Notes: generated from the sequence alone by a model not told the origin. Counted from the first letter of the stretch, positions 8,536 to 18,911 are shown. The stretch: 64,000 bases of DNA from PALSA-911 sp963743035 (GCA_963743035.1 CAVUOB010000005.1:62001-126000), one strand, 5' to 3'. A program made the numbers and translations.

Positions 8536-9369
8536 GTGCAAATCAGGGTCGGCTACGAGTTGATCTACGACTGTCCGCAACCGACGCCGATGATGCTGGT
8601 GGTGAACATCCATCATTCGCGCGCGGCGGACATCGTCGTGCCCGACCACCTGACCACCGACCCGGTGGTGCCGGTGGCGGCCTATCATGACCGCTTCGGC
8701 AATTGGTGCAGCCGCATCATCGCCCCGCCGGGACGGATCCGCATCGCCAGCGCCGGGGTGCTGCGCGACAGCGGCGCGCCCGATCCGGTCGTTCCCTGGG
8801 CCGAGCAGCATCCGGTCCAGGACCTGCCGGCGGACACGCTGGAATTCCTGCTCGGCAGCCGGTACTGCGAGACCGACCGGCTGTCGGAGACCGCCTGGGC
8901 GCTGTTCAGCCAGACCCCGCCCGGCTGGGCGCGGGTGCAGGCGATCTGCGATTTCGTGCACCGCCACATCCAGTTCAACTACGCCGATGCGCGTCCCACC
9001 CGAACCGCCTGGGAGGCGTTCAACGAGCAGCGCGGCGTATGCCGCGATTTCGCGCATCTGGCCGTGGCCTTCTGCCGCTGCATGAACATCCCGGCGCGCT
9101 ACTGCACCGGCTATCTCGGCGATATCGGCGTGCCCCCGCCCTATGGTCCGATGGATTTCGCCGGCTGGTTCGAGGCCTATCTCGGCGGCGCCTGGCATAC
9201 CTTCGACCCCCGCAACAACCAGCCGAGGATCGGGCGGGTGCTGATGGCGCGGGGCCGGGACGCGGTGGACGTGGCGATCACCACCACATTCGGCCCGAAC
9301 ACGCTCGCCAGCTTCAAGGTCTGGACCGATGAGGTGACCGGGACACCCGTCGTCGGGCAGCCGGGATGA
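8536..9369 (+). CDS. Transglutaminase-like cysteine protein between hrcA and grpE
   Basis: 277-residue protein with an N-terminal beta-rich region and a transglutaminase-like core (about residues 130-240). The catalytic cysteine is C169 in GVCRDFAH. The position where a His-Ala-Trp element is expected reads A209-G210-W211 in DFAGWFEAYLGG, while a histidine (H221) occurs in WHTFDP with D224 close by; whether H221 replaces the usual histidine is not clear. Start is the GTG at 8536, preceded by GAGG. No signal peptide is visible, so it acts in the cytoplasm as a peptidase, amidase or structural homologue. Its position inside the heat-shock block is unusual. Confidence 0.82.
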   Translation: MQIRVGYELIYDCPQPTPMMLVVNIHHSRAADIVVPDHLTTDPVVPVAAYHDRFGNWCSRIIAPPGRIRIASAGVLRDSGAPDPVVPWAEQHPVQDLPADTLEFLLGSRYCETDRLSETAWALFSQTPPGWARVQAICDFVHRHIQFNYADARPTRTAWEAFNEQRGVCRDFAHLAVAFCRCMNIPARYCTGYLGDIGVPPPYGPMDFAGWFEAYLGGAWHTFDPRNNQPRIGRVLMARGRDAVDVAITTTFGPNTLASFKVWTDEVTGTPVVGQPG

Positions 9370-9456
9370 CGGCACGGCGGGCGCGTGGCGGAAACGTCGC
9401 GGGATTGGGCATTCCCCCGCTTGCCTCCTCCCCTCCGGCGTCCTAACTGAAGGCGC

Positions 9457-10107
9457 ATGAGCACCCATCCTGAACATTCCAGCGCCGGCCCGAATGGCGA
9501 GACAGCCGCAGGGTCCGGCCCCGACGCCCGCGAAACAACCCCGCAGACCCCGGAGCAGCTGATGCAGGCGGCTAGCGCACGCATCGCCGAGCTCGAAGCC
9601 GAGTTGGGGGAAATGCGCGAGCGCTGGATGCGCGCGGAGGCGGAGACCGCCAATGTGCGTGCCCGCGCCAAGCGCGACGTGGACGAGACCCGGCAATACG
9701 CGGTGCAGAAATTCGCCACCGACGTGGTCGAGGCGGCGGAGAATCTGCGCCGCGGGCTGGACAGCCTGCCGGCGGCCGAAACCGGCGAGCCGTCCATCGT
9801 CACCAAGCTGCGCGAGGGCTTTGAGGGCGTCGAGCGCAGCTTCGTCGCCCTGCTGGAGCGCAACGGGATCAAGAAAGCCGACCCGACCGGGGCGGTATTC
9901 GATCCCAACCTGCACCAGGCCATGGCCGAGCAGGTTAGCGAAGCGCATCCGCCCGGCACGGTAATGCAGGCCTGGTCGCATGCCTGGACCCTGAACAACC
10001 GGCTGCTGCGCCCGGCGATGGTCGTGGTCGCCAAGGCACCGCCGGCCGAACTGACCGCGGACGCCGCCCGGCCGGGCGACACGTCGAAGCTGAACACCAC
10101 CGCCTGA
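9457..10107 (+). CDS. grpE: Nucleotide exchange factor GrpE
   Basis: 216-residue co-chaperone that releases ADP from DnaK. A charged coiled-coil region (about residues 40-100, with RARAKRDVDETRQYA) precedes the beta-wing domain containing NGIKKADPTGAVFDPN and HQAM. The C-terminal signature NNRLLRPAMVVVAK is complete. Length is normal for the group. It lies 178 bp ahead of dnaK, whose own promoter lies between them. Confidence 0.95.
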   Translation: MSTHPEHSSAGPNGETAAGSGPDARETTPQTPEQLMQAASARIAELEAELGEMRERWMRAEAETANVRARAKRDVDETRQYAVQKFATDVVEAAENLRRGLDSLPAAETGEPSIVTKLREGFEGVERSFVALLERNGIKKADPTGAVFDPNLHQAMAEQVSEAHPPGTVMQAWSHAWTLNNRLLRPAMVVVAKAPPAELTADAARPGDTSKLNTTA

Positions 10108-10160
10108 ACATCCAGCCTGAACGCGGCTGCGCTGCGCACACGGCAAAACAGCGCAAATTG

Positions 10161-10186
10161 CTTGAAAATCGTGCACCCGGCCCTTG
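10161..10186 (+). promoter_or_regulatory. Heat-shock (RpoH-type) promoter candidate for dnaK
   Basis: CTTGAAA (10161-10167), a 13-bp spacer and CCCTTG (10181-10186) resemble the sigma-32 -35 and -10 consensus, 100 bp before dnaK. The -35 is perfect; the -10 matches only its C-rich first half. Position in a grpE-dnaK gap supports the call. Confidence 0.55.
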
Positions 10187-10285
10187 CCCGGCCGGTTGGC
10201 GGGTCATACATCTTCCCAGGGTAAAAACCATAGGGATGCGCGTGGTGCTTCGGGCCGCCCGCATCCGCTGAAAGGAAATCAATAC

Positions 10286-12241
<1,956 letters not shown>

Positions 12242-12269
12242 TCGCTTCGATTACCAACTAGCAACGGAT

Positions 12270-12300
12270 CGCGCCCGCGCTTCTCAGGAAGGCGGGCGCG
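12270..12300 (+). terminator. Hairpin between dnaK and dnaJ
   Basis: Arms 12270-12278 (CGCGCCCGC) and 12292-12300 (GCGGGCGCG) form a perfect 9-bp stem, extended inward by CTTC/GAAG around a TCAG loop with one bulged G. The following bases CTTCTATT are only partly T-rich, so it may act as an attenuator or an mRNA 3'-end stabiliser that lowers dnaJ relative to dnaK rather than as a full terminator. Confidence 0.65.
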
Positions 12301-12360
12301 CTTCTATTCAGCGCCAACAACCTGGATGTTCAGGGTGGGGGCTGATCCAGAAGGACGGAT

Positions 12361-13509
12361 ATGGCAAAGCAGGACTATTACGCCACCCTCGGCGTGGCGC
12401 GCGACGCGAGTGCGGACGACCTGAAGAAGGCGTACCGCAAGCTCGCGATGAAGCACCATCCCGACCGCAATCCGAACAACAAGTCGGCGGAGGCCAAGTT
12501 CAAGGAGTTGAACGAGGCCTACGACATCCTGAAGGACGAGCAGAAGCGGGCGGCATACGACCGTTACGGCCATGCCGCGTTCGAGCAGAATGGCGGGCCC
12601 GGCCCCGGCGGCTTCAACTTCGCCGATGGCGGCGGATTGGGCGATATCTTCGACCAGATGTTCGGCGAATTCACCGGACGGCGTGGTGGGGGCGGCCGCA
12701 CCCGCGGCGGCGCGGATCTGCGCGCGCAGGTCGAGATCAGCCTCACCGAGGCGTTCACCGGCGCCAAGACCACTCTGCGGGTGCCGACCCGCATGGCCTG
12801 CGAGACCTGCGAGGGCACCGGCTCGGCCGACAAGTCCCGCGCCAACCTGACCTGCGGCACCTGCAACGGCCAGGGCAAGGTGCGGGCGCAGCAGGGCTTC
12901 TTCATGATCGAGCGCACCTGCCCGACCTGCGGTGGCGCCGGGCGGGTGATCAGCAATCCCTGCCGGATCTGCCAGGGCCAGGGCACGGTGCAGCGCGAGC
13001 GCACGCTGCAGGTGTCCATTCCCGCCGGCGTCGAGGACGGCACGCGCATCCGCCTTGCCGGCGAAGGCGAGGCCGGCGGCGCCGGCGCGCCGAACGGCGA
13101 TCTGTACGTGCACGTGGCGGTGCGGGCGCATGAGCTGTTCCAGCGCGAGGGCGCCAATCTGCTGATCCGGCTGCCGTTGCGCATGACCCAGGCGGCGCTG
13201 GGCGGCGAGGTGGAGGTGCCGGTGATCGACGGCTCGCGGGCGAAGATGAAGATCCCGCCGGGCACCCAGACCGGCGACCAGTTCCGCCTGCGCGGCAAGG
13301 GCTTCTCCGTCCTGCGCAGCGCCGCGCGCGGGGATCTGTATGTGCAGGTCGCGGTGGAAACGCCGCTGCACCTGACCCGCAGGCAGCGCGAGCTGCTGGA
13401 GGAGTTCGAGGCGGAAAGCCAGGGCCACAAGACCGGCCATCCCGAAAGCGAAGGGTTCTTCGCCAAGGTGAAGGAGTTCTTCGAGGGCCGCCCGAACGGC
13501 AGCGCCTGA
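12361..13509 (+). CDS. dnaJ: Co-chaperone DnaJ (type I Hsp40)
   Basis: 382-residue co-chaperone that delivers substrates to DnaK and stimulates its ATPase. The J domain (residues 4-70) has HPD at 33-35. A Gly/Phe-rich linker follows, then the zinc domain with all four CxxCxGxG repeats (CETCEGTG, CGTCNGQG, CPTCGGAG, CRICQGQG), and two C-terminal beta domains. Fully canonical. It lies 119 bp after dnaK across the hairpin and is followed by a terminator hairpin. Confidence 0.97.
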   Translation: MAKQDYYATLGVARDASADDLKKAYRKLAMKHHPDRNPNNKSAEAKFKELNEAYDILKDEQKRAAYDRYGHAAFEQNGGPGPGGFNFADGGGLGDIFDQMFGEFTGRRGGGGRTRGGADLRAQVEISLTEAFTGAKTTLRVPTRMACETCEGTGSADKSRANLTCGTCNGQGKVRAQQGFFMIERTCPTCGGAGRVISNPCRICQGQGTVQRERTLQVSIPAGVEDGTRIRLAGEGEAGGAGAPNGDLYVHVAVRAHELFQREGANLLIRLPLRMTQAALGGEVEVPVIDGSRAKMKIPPGTQTGDQFRLRGKGFSVLRSAARGDLYVQVAVETPLHLTRRQRELLEEFEAESQGHKTGHPESEGFFAKVKEFFEGRPNGSA

Positions 13510-13528
13510 GCTACCGCCATCTCCCGTT

Positions 13529-13556
13529 CTCGTCTCCCCACGTCAGGGGAGACGAG
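13529..13556 (+). terminator. Terminator-like hairpin after dnaJ
   Basis: Arms 13529-13539 (CTCGTCTCCCC) and 13546-13556 (GGGGAGACGAG) form a perfect 11-bp stem with a 6-nt loop, 19 bp after the dnaJ stop. No T-run follows, which is common in GC-rich alphaproteobacteria. Confidence 0.65.
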
Positions 13557-13637
13557 GATCGGGCCCTCCTGCCCTACCTCTGGCCACTCCGGGTTCAGGC
13601 GTTACACTCGCCCCGGTAACTCCAGGGGAACGCCAGC

Positions 13638-14474
13638 ATGCAACCGCCCAAGGTCAAGGCGCCGAAACTCTCGGCCGATTGCCATTTCCATATCTTCGGC
13701 CCGTTCGACAAATTCCCGCTCGATCCCGGCCGGCATTACGAACCGCCGCTCGGGCTGATCGAGGACTACCTGGCAATGGCCGGGGTGGTCGGGCTCGAGC
13801 GCATGGTGATCGTGACGCCGAGCCCCTACGGCACCGACAACCGCGTGACGCTGGATGCGATCGAGCGCTTCGGCCGCCATCGCGCCGTCGGCGTGGCGGT
13901 GATCGATGACAGCTTCGACGACGCGGCGCTGAAGCGGCTGTCGGATGAGGGCATCCGCGGCGTGCGGTTCAACCTCGTATCCGGCAACGGCACCCCGGTG
14001 GACCAGCTTCAGGCCCTGGCGAAGCGCCTGGCGCCGCTCGGGTGGCATATCCAGGTCTATGCCGACGGCCAGACCCTGGCCGACATCGCGCCGGTGCTGG
14101 CGAAGCTGCCGGTGGACGTGGTGGTCGATCATATCGGCGGGGTGAAGGCGGCGCTGGGCATCGCGCATCCGCAGTTCCAGGCATTGCTGCGGCTGTTGGA
14201 CAGCGGCCGCGCCTGGGTCAAGACCTGCTCCTACCGCGCTTCCTCGACCGGCCATCCCTGGGCCGATACCGGCCCGAATGTCCGCGCCCTGGTGGCCGCC
14301 GCGCCCGAGCGCTGCGTATGGGGCACGGACTGGCCGCATAGCAGCATGCAGCCCCCGCTGCCGGAGGCGAGCGCCCTGCTGGACCAGTTCTTCGAATGGG
14401 TGCCGGACGCGGCGACACGCCAGCGCATCCTGGTGGACAATCCGGCGCGGCTCTACGGGTTTCCGGCAGGCTGA
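13638..14474 (+). CDS. Amidohydrolase of the 2-pyrone-4,6-dicarboxylate lactonase type
   Basis: 278-residue TIM-barrel metal-dependent hydrolase of the amidohydrolase-2 / COG3618 group, whose best known member LigI opens 2-pyrone-4,6-dicarboxylate. The HxH metal or substrate motif is in DCHFHIFGP near residue 16, the middle histidine in VVDHIGG, and the catalytic aspartate in WGTDWPHSSM near residue 233. Length and motif order fit. It stands alone between the dnaJ terminator and a minus-strand terminator, with no ring-cleavage genes adjacent, so the true substrate may be another lactone or dicarboxylate. Confidence 0.85.
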   Translation: MQPPKVKAPKLSADCHFHIFGPFDKFPLDPGRHYEPPLGLIEDYLAMAGVVGLERMVIVTPSPYGTDNRVTLDAIERFGRHRAVGVAVIDDSFDDAALKRLSDEGIRGVRFNLVSGNGTPVDQLQALAKRLAPLGWHIQVYADGQTLADIAPVLAKLPVDVVVDHIGGVKAALGIAHPQFQALLRLLDSGRAWVKTCSYRASSTGHPWADTGPNVRALVAAAPERCVWGTDWPHSSMQPPLPEASALLDQFFEWVPDAATRQRILVDNPARLYGFPAG

Positions 14475-14553
14475 AGCAGGCGCCCGGTACAGCCAGAGTA
14501 ATTTCATCCAGCTGTCCAGATGACGCACCCGGCACCGCAAGCAAATACTGAAT

Positions 14554-14591
14554 AAAAAAATGCCCCGCTTAGTCATCGACTATGCGGGGCA
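14554..14591 (-). terminator. Strong intrinsic terminator, minus-strand orientation
   Basis: Arms 14561-14568 (TGCCCCGC) and 14584-14591 (GCGGGGCA) form a perfect 8-bp stem, extended by TAGT/ACTA around a 5-nt loop after one T-T mismatch. In the minus direction the stem is followed by seven consecutive T. It ends whatever transcript arrives from the interval 14600-14820. Confidence 0.8.
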
Positions 14592-14800
14592 AGTATACAG
14601 GGAGGCTTCACGTCTGGGAGACGCAGGGACCAGAGGCCCCTTCCCAACCACGCGGGTTGGAAGACTGGCGAAGCGATCGCCGTATTCGCTGCCGGAAAAC
14701 TAGTCCCTCATGCTGCGCTGCAACCATCGCCAAAACCCGGACGCGGCCATGCTTGTCCTGCATGTCCTGCTCAAGGCGGGCGTCAGACGCGCATTCGCGG
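14592..14800 (-). ncRNA. Candidate structured small RNA (possibly 6S-like)
   Basis: A gene-free stretch on the minus strand, bounded behind by a bidirectional terminator (14822-14856) and ahead by a T-run terminator (14554-14591). Read on the minus strand it contains AGGGAC / GTCCCT pairing (near 14707 and 14627), an inner hairpin CTTCCAACC / GGTTGGGAAG, a small CGTCT-CCC-AGACG hairpin, and then GTGAAGCCTCC. The order GGTTGG, GGTCC, GAAGCCT recalls the 3' half of 6S RNA, but I could not build a convincing closing stem or find a clear promoter. Exact ends are guesses. Confidence 0.3.
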
Positions 14801-14821
14801 CGGGGCGGAACCCCGACAAGA

Positions 14822-14856
14822 AAATGGCCGGCCGGGGGTTCCCCGGCCGGCCATTT
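14822..14856. terminator. Bidirectional terminator between the ncRNA interval and lysR
   Basis: A perfect 16-bp inverted repeat (14822-14837 and 14841-14856) with a 3-nt loop. The minus-strand side ends in TTTT and the plus-strand side in ATTTCCTT, so it can work both ways. It lies 80 bp after the lysR stop codon. Confidence 0.75.
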
Positions 14857-14888
14857 CCTTGTCAGGATGCCATTTCCTTATCAGGATG
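14851..14888. repeat. 19-bp tandem direct repeat (two copies)
   Basis: Units 14851-14869 and 14870-14888 are head to tail and differ at one base (CCATTTCCTTGTCAGGATG against CCATTTCCTTATCAGGATG). The first unit begins inside the right arm of the bidirectional terminator, suggesting that the hairpin edge was duplicated. Confidence 0.85.
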
Positions 14889-14935
14889 AATGCTGGATCG
14901 TTTCCGCATGGCGTGAAACGACCCGGTCCCTGGCT

Positions 14936-15820
14936 TTAATGCATCTCCGCCAGGCGGGTCAGCAGGAAGTCGCGGAACACCGCGACGCGCTTGGAATTGC
15001 GCAATTCCTCGGGGTAGACGAAATACACGTCCACCTTCGGCGGCTTAATGTCCGGCAGCAGCGGCACCAGGTCCTGGTTCTCGGTGATCAGATAATCCGG
15101 CAGGGCACCGATGCCGAGGCCGGAACGGATCGACAGCACCATAGCCTGGGTGGAATTCACTTCCAGCAGCGCGCGGCGCGGATTGCCCGGACGGCGGCCG
15201 GCCTCGGCCAGCCAGTTCACGTCCTGAACCGGCGGGTGATAGTCGCCGAACAGGATCAGCTTGTGCGCGTCCAGATCCTCCGGGCGTTGCGGCACGCCGT
15301 GCTTCTTCAGGTATTCCGGCGAGGCGCAGACGATCCACTGGATCGTCAGCAGATGGCGCTGCACCAGGTCCGGCTGTTTCGGCGCGTGCATGCGGATGGC
15401 CACGTCCGCCTCCCGCATCGCCAGATCGAGGTCGTTGTCATCCAGCAGCAGCGTCATGGAGATGTCGGGATACGCCTCCAGGAATCCTTGCAGGCGCGGC
15501 GCCAGCCAGGAGGATCCGAAGCCGACCGTGGTGGTGACCTTCAGCCGCCCGGCCGGCTTTTCCTTGCTCTCGGTCAGCAATGCCTCGGTCATCGCCAGCT
15601 TGGCGAAGACCTCTCGAACCGTGCGGTTCAGCGCCTCGCCCTGCTCGGTCAGGATCAGGCCGCGGGCATGGCGATGAAACAGCGGCACCTGCAGCGCTTC
15701 CTCCAACGCCGAAATCTGGCGCGAGACAGCCGACTGGCTCAGGTTCAGAGTGTCGCCGGCATGCGTAAAGCTGCCGGCCTCGGCTACCGCGTGGAATACG
15801 CGCAGCTTGTCCCAGTCCAT
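14936..15820 (-). CDS. LysR family transcriptional regulator
   Basis: 294-residue LysR-type regulator. The N-terminal winged helix (residues 1-60) has the typical AVAEAGSFTHAGDTLNLSQS, AVSRQI and GLILTEQGEAL elements; the rest is the substrate-sensing domain. It lies downstream of trxB on the same strand with a 166-bp gap, and its likely targets are not evident from the neighbours. No clear T-N11-A box was identified in the short upstream region. The gene is followed by a bidirectional terminator. Confidence 0.93.
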   Translation of the reverse strand: MDWDKLRVFHAVAEAGSFTHAGDTLNLSQSAVSRQISALEEALQVPLFHRHARGLILTEQGEALNRTVREVFAKLAMTEALLTESKEKPAGRLKVTTTVGFGSSWLAPRLQGFLEAYPDISMTLLLDDNDLDLAMREADVAIRMHAPKQPDLVQRHLLTIQWIVCASPEYLKKHGVPQRPEDLDAHKLILFGDYHPPVQDVNWLAEAGRRPGNPRRALLEVNSTQAMVLSIRSGLGIGALPDYLITENQDLVPLLPDIKPPKVDVYFVYPEELRNSKRVAVFRDFLLTRLAEMH

Positions 15821-15986
15821 CGTTTAGCCTCTCCCATGCCGGCCGGTCCGAGCCAAACGGAGACCAGCGGCGCTCTTTGTCACGAAATTCCAAGGCGATC
15901 AGCGACCGCGAATCGGTCACCGATCAAGCGGACCACATTAACCGGAATTTTCCGAGTCTTATGGCCGAATTTGATGTTTTTTTACC

Positions 15987-16955
15987 CTAATCGGCCGCCA
16001 GGGCCGGATTATCCGCCTGCGCGGCCAGAAATTTCTCCGCTTCCAGCGCCGCCATGCAGCCGGTGCCGGCCGCCGTGACCGCCTGGCGGAAGATCTTGTC
16101 CTGCACATCCCCAGCGGCGAACACGCCGGGAACCGAGGTGCGCGTGCTGCCCGGGGTGGTCACGATGTAGCCCTCCCCGTCCATCGCCAGCTGGCCGGCG
16201 AAGATTTCCGTGGTCGGCGTGTGGCCGATGGCGATGAACACGCCATCCGTCTCGATCTCGCTCAGCGCGCCGCTCTGGGTGTTGCGCAGCCGCACGCCGG
16301 TCACCACCGGCGGCGTGCCGGAACCGAGGATCTCGTCCACCGCGCTGTCCCAGATCACCGAAATGCGGGGATGGTCGAACAGCCGGTTCTGCAGGATCTT
16401 CTCCGCCCGCAGCGCGTTGCGGCGGTGGATCAGCGTCACCTGGTCCGCGTGATGGGTGAGGTACAGCGCCTCCTCCACCGCGGTGTTGCCGCCGCCGACC
16501 ACGACGACCCGCTTGCCGCGGTAGAAGAACCCGTCACAGGTGGCGCAGGCGGAAACCCCGGCGCCGGACAGCCGCTGCTCCGATTCGAGGCCCAGCCAGC
16601 GCGCCTGCGCGCCGGTGGCGATGACCACGGTGTCGGCCAGGTAGGTGTCGCCCGAGTCGGCGGTGCAGCGGAATGGCCGGACGGAGAGGTCTACATCGGT
16701 GATCAGGTCGTAGACCACGCGCGTGCCGACATGCTCGGCCTGCTTGGCCATCTGCTCCATCAGCCACGGCCCCTGGATCACCTCGGCGAAGCCCGGGTAG
16801 TTCTCCACGTCGGTGGTGATGGTCAGCTGCCCGCCCGGCTGCAGGCCGGCCAGCAGGATCGGTTCCATGCTCGCCCGCGCGGCGTAGATCGCAGCGGTAT
16901 AGCCGGCCGGGCCGGCGCCGATGATCAGGATGCGGGTGCGATGCGTGGCGGCCAT
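15987..16955 (-). CDS. trxB: Thioredoxin-disulfide reductase
   Basis: 322-residue FAD/NADPH flavoenzyme that reduces thioredoxin. The FAD motif GAGPAGYTAA is at the N-terminus, the redox-active pair is in SACATCDGFF, the NADPH motif in VVGGGNTAVEEA, and the C-terminal FAD motif in GVFAAGDVQD. The ATG at 16955 begins MAATHRTRIL just before the Rossmann strand; the in-frame extension upstream is not family-like. It is divergent from the Lrp-type gene, with 205 bp between them. Confidence 0.96.
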   Translation of the reverse strand: MAATHRTRILIIGAGPAGYTAAIYAARASMEPILLAGLQPGGQLTITTDVENYPGFAEVIQGPWLMEQMAKQAEHVGTRVVYDLITDVDLSVRPFRCTADSGDTYLADTVVIATGAQARWLGLESEQRLSGAGVSACATCDGFFYRGKRVVVVGGGNTAVEEALYLTHHADQVTLIHRRNALRAEKILQNRLFDHPRISVIWDSAVDEILGSGTPPVVTGVRLRNTQSGALSEIETDGVFIAIGHTPTTEIFAGQLAMDGEGYIVTTPGSTRTSVPGVFAAGDVQDKIFRQAVTAAGTGCMAALEAEKFLAAQADNPALAAD

Positions 16956-17160
16956 GAATGAGGATCCAGTTTGCGATGACCCCGACCATATCGGGGCCCT
17001 CGCGCGGGTGACAAGGCAACGGTGCCCGGAGATCGGATCCATTGTGCGCTTTGCGGGCTTGCCTGCGGGCCGGTGTGCAATAATATTTCAACCACCCCCG
17101 TCCAAGAGAAATGTCCGGGCCATCACAACGGATCGAAATTTGCCCCATGAACCTCCCGTC

Positions 17161-17640
17161 ATGAAATTGCAGCCTGCCGAACCACCGCTGCTGGATGCGA
17201 TCGACCGCCGGATCCTTGCCGAACTGCAAATCGATGGGCGGATGACGAATGTGGAACTGGCGCGCCGCGCCGGCATCTCGGCGCCGCCCTGCCTGCGCCG
17301 GGTTCGCCGGCTGGAGGAGGCTGGCCTGATCCGCGGCTACCACGCCGACAGCGATCCGCAGAAGCTCGGCTGGGAGATCACCTTCTTCGCCATCGTCGGG
17401 CTGGACAGCCAGAAGGAGGCGGTGCTCGCCGCCTTCGAGCAACTGGTCGCCGGATGGCCGGAGGTGCGCGAATGCCACATGATCCGCGGTGGCGGCGATT
17501 TCCTGCTGCGCCTGGTGGCGCGCGACACCGCGCATGAAAACCAGCTGACCCAGCGGCTGACCGGCGCGCCGACGGTCAGCAAGGTGCAGACCCTGCAAAC
17601 CATCCGCACCAGCCGCAACCTGGCCGGCGTGCCGCTGTAG
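17161..17640 (+). CDS. Lrp/AsnC family transcriptional regulator
   Basis: 159-residue regulator with an N-terminal helix-turn-helix (about residues 13-60, DRRILAELQIDGRMTNVELA) and a C-terminal RAM ligand-binding domain with the GGGDFLLRLVARD segment. Such proteins sense amino acids and form octamers. It is divergent from trxB, and this pairing is common in Rhodospirillales, but the ligand is not predictable. The ATG at 17161 puts the DNA-binding domain at the usual distance from the start. Confidence 0.92.
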   Translation: MKLQPAEPPLLDAIDRRILAELQIDGRMTNVELARRAGISAPPCLRRVRRLEEAGLIRGYHADSDPQKLGWEITFFAIVGLDSQKEAVLAAFEQLVAGWPEVRECHMIRGGGDFLLRLVARDTAHENQLTQRLTGAPTVSKVQTLQTIRTSRNLAGVPL

Positions 17641-17691
17641 CCGCCTGCCTATAGCCGCAAGGCCGGCTGCGCATCGGCCTTGCGCGAAAGA

Positions 17692-18330
17692 TCACACCAA
17701 CGGGCGGGCGACGTGTTCCTGGTAGATCGGCAGGTCCAGCAGCCGGTCGTACCAGGCGCGCAATGCCGGCATATCCGGGCGCTGGATGTCCATGACGAAC
17801 CAGCGATGCACATGGATGCCCCAGACGATGTCCGCAAGCGTCAGCGTGTCGCCGCAGATATAGGGCGTGCTGGCCAGCTTCTGCGCGATCATCGCATAGG
17901 CGCGGCCGGTATCGGCCACCGCCTGCGCGATCGCGGCGTTGTCGCGCTGCTCCGGCGGGGTGCGGACCATGCCTAGGAACACGATGCTGGCCGGGCGGTT
18001 CTGCACCGTCTGCTGCGCGTCCATCCAATGGTCGACATTGGCGCGCGCCCGCTGGTCGCGCGGCCAGAGCGTGGTGTCGGGCGCATGGGCGTTGCAGAGA
18101 TAGCGCAGGATGGCGTTGCTCTCCCACAGGGTGAAATCGTCTTCCTGCAGCGTGGGCACCAGGCCGGTGGGGTTCATGGCACGGTATTCCTGCGTGTCGG
18201 TCTTGCCGAAGGGGCCGCCGACGTCGATCCGCTCATAGGGCAGCTTCAGCGTCTCCAGCGTCCAAATGACCTTCATTACGTTGCTGGATGTCGACCGGCC
18301 CCAGAGAATGCGCCGCATTGGTACCCCCAT
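17692..18330 (-). CDS. Glutathione S-transferase family protein
   Basis: 212-residue GST. The thioredoxin-like N-terminal domain contains the glutathione-binding patterns NPTGLVPTL and LWESNAILRYL, and an all-helical C-terminal domain follows. A serine pair at SSNV near residue 15 may supply the activating hydroxyl. Start is ATG 18330 or ATG 18318. It is divergent from dsbB with 74 bp between them and is followed by no same-strand partner. Confidence 0.9.
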   Translation of the reverse strand: MGVPMRRILWGRSTSSNVMKVIWTLETLKLPYERIDVGGPFGKTDTQEYRAMNPTGLVPTLQEDDFTLWESNAILRYLCNAHAPDTTLWPRDQRARANVDHWMDAQQTVQNRPASIVFLGMVRTPPEQRDNAAIAQAVADTGRAYAMIAQKLASTPYICGDTLTLADIVWGIHVHRWFVMDIQRPDMPALRAWYDRLLDLPIYQEHVARPLV

Positions 18331-18404
18331 TTCACGTTCGTCCCGATCGCCCGGGCGAGCCTAGGATGCTTGCGTGCCCGGGAAAAGCCGGGCACATCGG
18401 CGTT

Positions 18405-18911
18405 ATGATGCAACTATCGACACGTTCCGCCTGCCTGATCTGCGCGCTGGCCGCCGCCGCCGCGCTCGGCACCGCGCTGGCGTCGGAATACTGGGGCGGC
18501 CTGGTGCCCTGTGCGCTGTGCCTGTGGGAACGCGTGCCGTACCGGGTCGCCATCGGGCTCGGCATCGTCGGCTTCCTGCTGCCCGCGGGGCTCGTGGCGC
18601 GCAAATGGGTGCTGTGGCTGATCCTGCTGACGGTGCTGGTGGCCGCGGCCCTGGCCTTCGTCCATGTCGGGGTGGAACAGGGATTCTGGCCGAGTCCGCT
18701 GCCGGAATGCGCGGCCAAGCCGATCAATTTCGGCTCCATCGCCGAGCGGCTGGCGGCGATGCCCGAGCGGCCCGCCAAGCCCTGCGACGAACCGACCTTC
18801 CTGATCCCGGGCGTGCCATTGTCGATGGCGGCGATGAACCTGGTATTCGCGCTGGCATTCGCCGCGTACATTGCTATCTATTTAGGTAGCAACAGAGGGC
18901 GGCGGGGATGA
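18405..18911 (+). CDS. dsbB: Disulfide bond formation protein DsbB
   Basis: About 168-residue four-helix inner-membrane protein that re-oxidises DsbA and passes electrons to quinone. The first periplasmic cysteine pair is CALC in VPCALCLWERVPYR; the second pair is formed by cysteines in LPECAAKP and KPCDEPTF. The arginine after CALCLWE fits the quinone site. ATG 18405 or 18408. It overlaps coq7 by 4 bp (ATGA), so quinone-coupled oxidation and quinone synthesis are encoded in one operon. Confidence 0.92.
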   Translation: MMQLSTRSACLICALAAAAALGTALASEYWGGLVPCALCLWERVPYRVAIGLGIVGFLLPAGLVARKWVLWLILLTVLVAAALAFVHVGVEQGFWPSPLPECAAKPINFGSIAERLAAMPERPAKPCDEPTFLIPGVPLSMAAMNLVFALAFAAYIAIYLGSNRGRRG

